From JBAZOY01 sp041648505 (GTDB taxonomy: Bacteria > Desulfobacterota > Syntrophia > Syntrophales > CG2-30-49-12), in NCBI GenBank assembly GCA_041648505.1, contig JBAZOY010000023.1:1-32521 (forward strand): a stretch of DNA of 32,521 nucleotides. Reading direction: 5' to 3'. The translations under genes were made by a program, and so were the position numbers. This document shows positions 31,758-32,521 of the stretch, in pieces (within the stretch, counting starts at the first letter, position 1; each line of letters opens with the position of its first letter). The notes beneath the pieces were generated by a model, which had not been told where the DNA came from, did no database searches, and saw only the letters and a program-made list of their open reading frames with translations.

Positions 31758-32396
31758 CTATGTTTTCCTAATATGTTTCCTGGTTAGGAACCAAAAAAAT
31801 ATCCCCATACTGGCCCCCCCCCAGGTGCACCAATGACGACACATGACTGAACCCGGAAAGCTGTTTCCATAACCCCAGAAATTGCATCGCCACCCATATC
31901 AGAAACATCGCGTATACCGGCATGCGAAACCATATCATGTAGTTCGACATGCGAATCAACATGGGAAAAGGCAATCGAACCACAAAGCTAATTCTCGCTC
32001 GTGGAAACTTGAGGGCGTAAAAGGCTATGATACCGGAAATGCCACCACTGCCTCCTATAAAGGGAACTTCCGGGCAATAAGCCCCGATCATATTCAGTAT
32101 ATCCCCGGCTATTGCCGAACACAACAGGAGAAGCAGGAGCGCTATTTACCCAGGTAATCTTCTACATTGTCCCCAAATACCAGAAGAAAGTACAGGTTTC
32201 CGAGTAAGTGGACAACTCCACCGTGAAGGAGAAATGATGTCAAAAAAGTCAGACCTCCGTACCGGTAAAATTGGAAAGGGATGAATCCGAAATTCTGAAC
32301 TACATGCTGATAATTAGTGAATGAAATTAAACTGACAACAAAAATCAGCAGTGTAAGAGACCAAGTCATCACAGGTAGTTGACTAATCCGAGGGAC
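31758..32396 (-). pseudogene. Rhomboid-family intramembrane protease, broken
   Basis: Three frames joined give a rhomboid: VPRISQLPVMTWSLTLLIF, HGGVVHLLGNLYFLLVFGDN, then IALLLLLLCSAIAGDIL, the catalytic Ser in FIGGSGGISGIIAFYAL, and the catalytic His in SSLVHLGG. The first break, at about 32142-32146, puts a TAG after EDYLGK; shifting one base restores the membrane segment. The second is a run of nine C at 31814-31822; with eight, the end reads GASMGIFFWFLTRK, the normal last membrane segment, with stop at 31758. The 5' end has no start: coding sequence is recognisable up to about 32396, where IS3-like sequence begins. A sequencing error could explain one break but hardly all three. Confidence 0.8.
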
Positions 32397-32521
32397 TGAC
32401 CCCTGTCGTCAATAGTGTACACTAATTTGTTTTTCATGCCGCTTGTTTCAATGTGTAAAATTGCTTCTCAAAAGTAACCGGAGACAGATAGCCAAGTCTG
32501 GCCTGCCGCCTTTGCCGGTTA
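32397..32521 (-). mobile_element. End of an IS3-family element, rest outside window
   Basis: The sequence from about 32397 (TGACCCCTGTCGTC on the plus strand) to the window edge belongs to an IS: it contains the 3' end of a transposase gene and a non-coding end of about 37 nt starting with TG, as IS3-type elements do. The exact boundary cannot be fixed without the other end or an intact rhomboid relative. Confidence 0.6.
32434..32521 (-). CDS. IS3-family transposase, C-terminal 28 residues
   Basis: The visible frame reads NRQRRQARLGYLSPVTFEKQ and ends FYTLKQAA at TGA 32434. The RLGYLSPVTFE stretch is the C-terminal signature of IS3-family integrase-type (OrfB) transposases. The remainder lies beyond the window, so I cannot tell whether the element is complete. 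It inserted at the 5' end of the rhomboid gene with both coding strands the same. Confidence 0.8.
   Translation of the reverse strand, partial: NRQRRQARLGYLSPVTFEKQFYTLKQAA

Overview
The window looks like chromosome of a strictly anaerobic bacterium, most likely a Desulfobacterota (deltaproteobacterial) sulfate reducer or syntroph. The pointers are two ATP-dependent ketone (acetone) carboxylase gene sets, a two-subunit iron-sulfur class I fumarase, a GTP-type PEP carboxykinase, a GldA/F/G-like ABC operon and strong AGGAGG ribosome sites. The taxonomic call is inference from gene content only.

Left part (1-5000): a partial CBS-domain protein and a BadH-like short-chain dehydrogenase on the minus strand, then an overlapping plus-strand pair of an M16-like protein without its zinc motif and an M20 metallopeptidase. 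A near-consensus sigma70 promoter (4775-4804) and a structured leader of about 270 nt precede the first carboxylase operon. It runs acxA-acxB-acxC (5077-10045), then an amidohydrolase-fold protein whose N-terminal HxH is replaced by QxN, then a CaiC-like acyl-CoA synthetase. A likely route is ketone + CO2 + ATP to a 3-oxoacid, then activation to the CoA ester. A perfect 16-bp bidirectional terminator (12901-12943) ends this block against the convergent PEP carboxykinase gene, which has a decayed nitroreductase gene upstream.

Middle (16393-20034): an ABC ATPase, an ABC-2 permease, a GldG-like protein and a C-terminally short DUF4340 protein, with ATGA overlaps between the last three. Converging on it are fumarase beta and alpha (20088-21493), then the second carboxylase operon on the minus strand in the order acxB-acxC-acxA (26879 down to 21881). 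It is driven from an unusual control region: two tandem 87-bp modules each holding TTGACA-N16-TAATAA and a downstream TGCGCA box. A related box lies upstream of an adjacent helix-turn-helix gene that resembles the DNA-binding half of an IS630-type transposase, so it may be a domesticated regulator. The acxB2 ribosome-binding and start region is also partly duplicated.

Right part (28700-32521): S4-domain RNA-binding protein, DEAD-box RNA helicase, a small protein plus nucleotidyltransferase-like pair, and a broken rhomboid protease gene, all on the minus strand. The helicase, the nucleotidyltransferase pair and the rhomboid are each followed at once by a GC-rich inverted-repeat element that starts with an AACAA-type box and ends with a GTT-type box; two stop codons lie inside the first box. 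This is the layout of integron gene cassettes with attC sites, although no integrase is visible (CALIN-like). The rhomboid gene carries two frameshifts, one at a run of nine C, and appears cut at its 5' end by an IS3-family element that runs off the window. No tRNA, rRNA or CRISPR array was seen.
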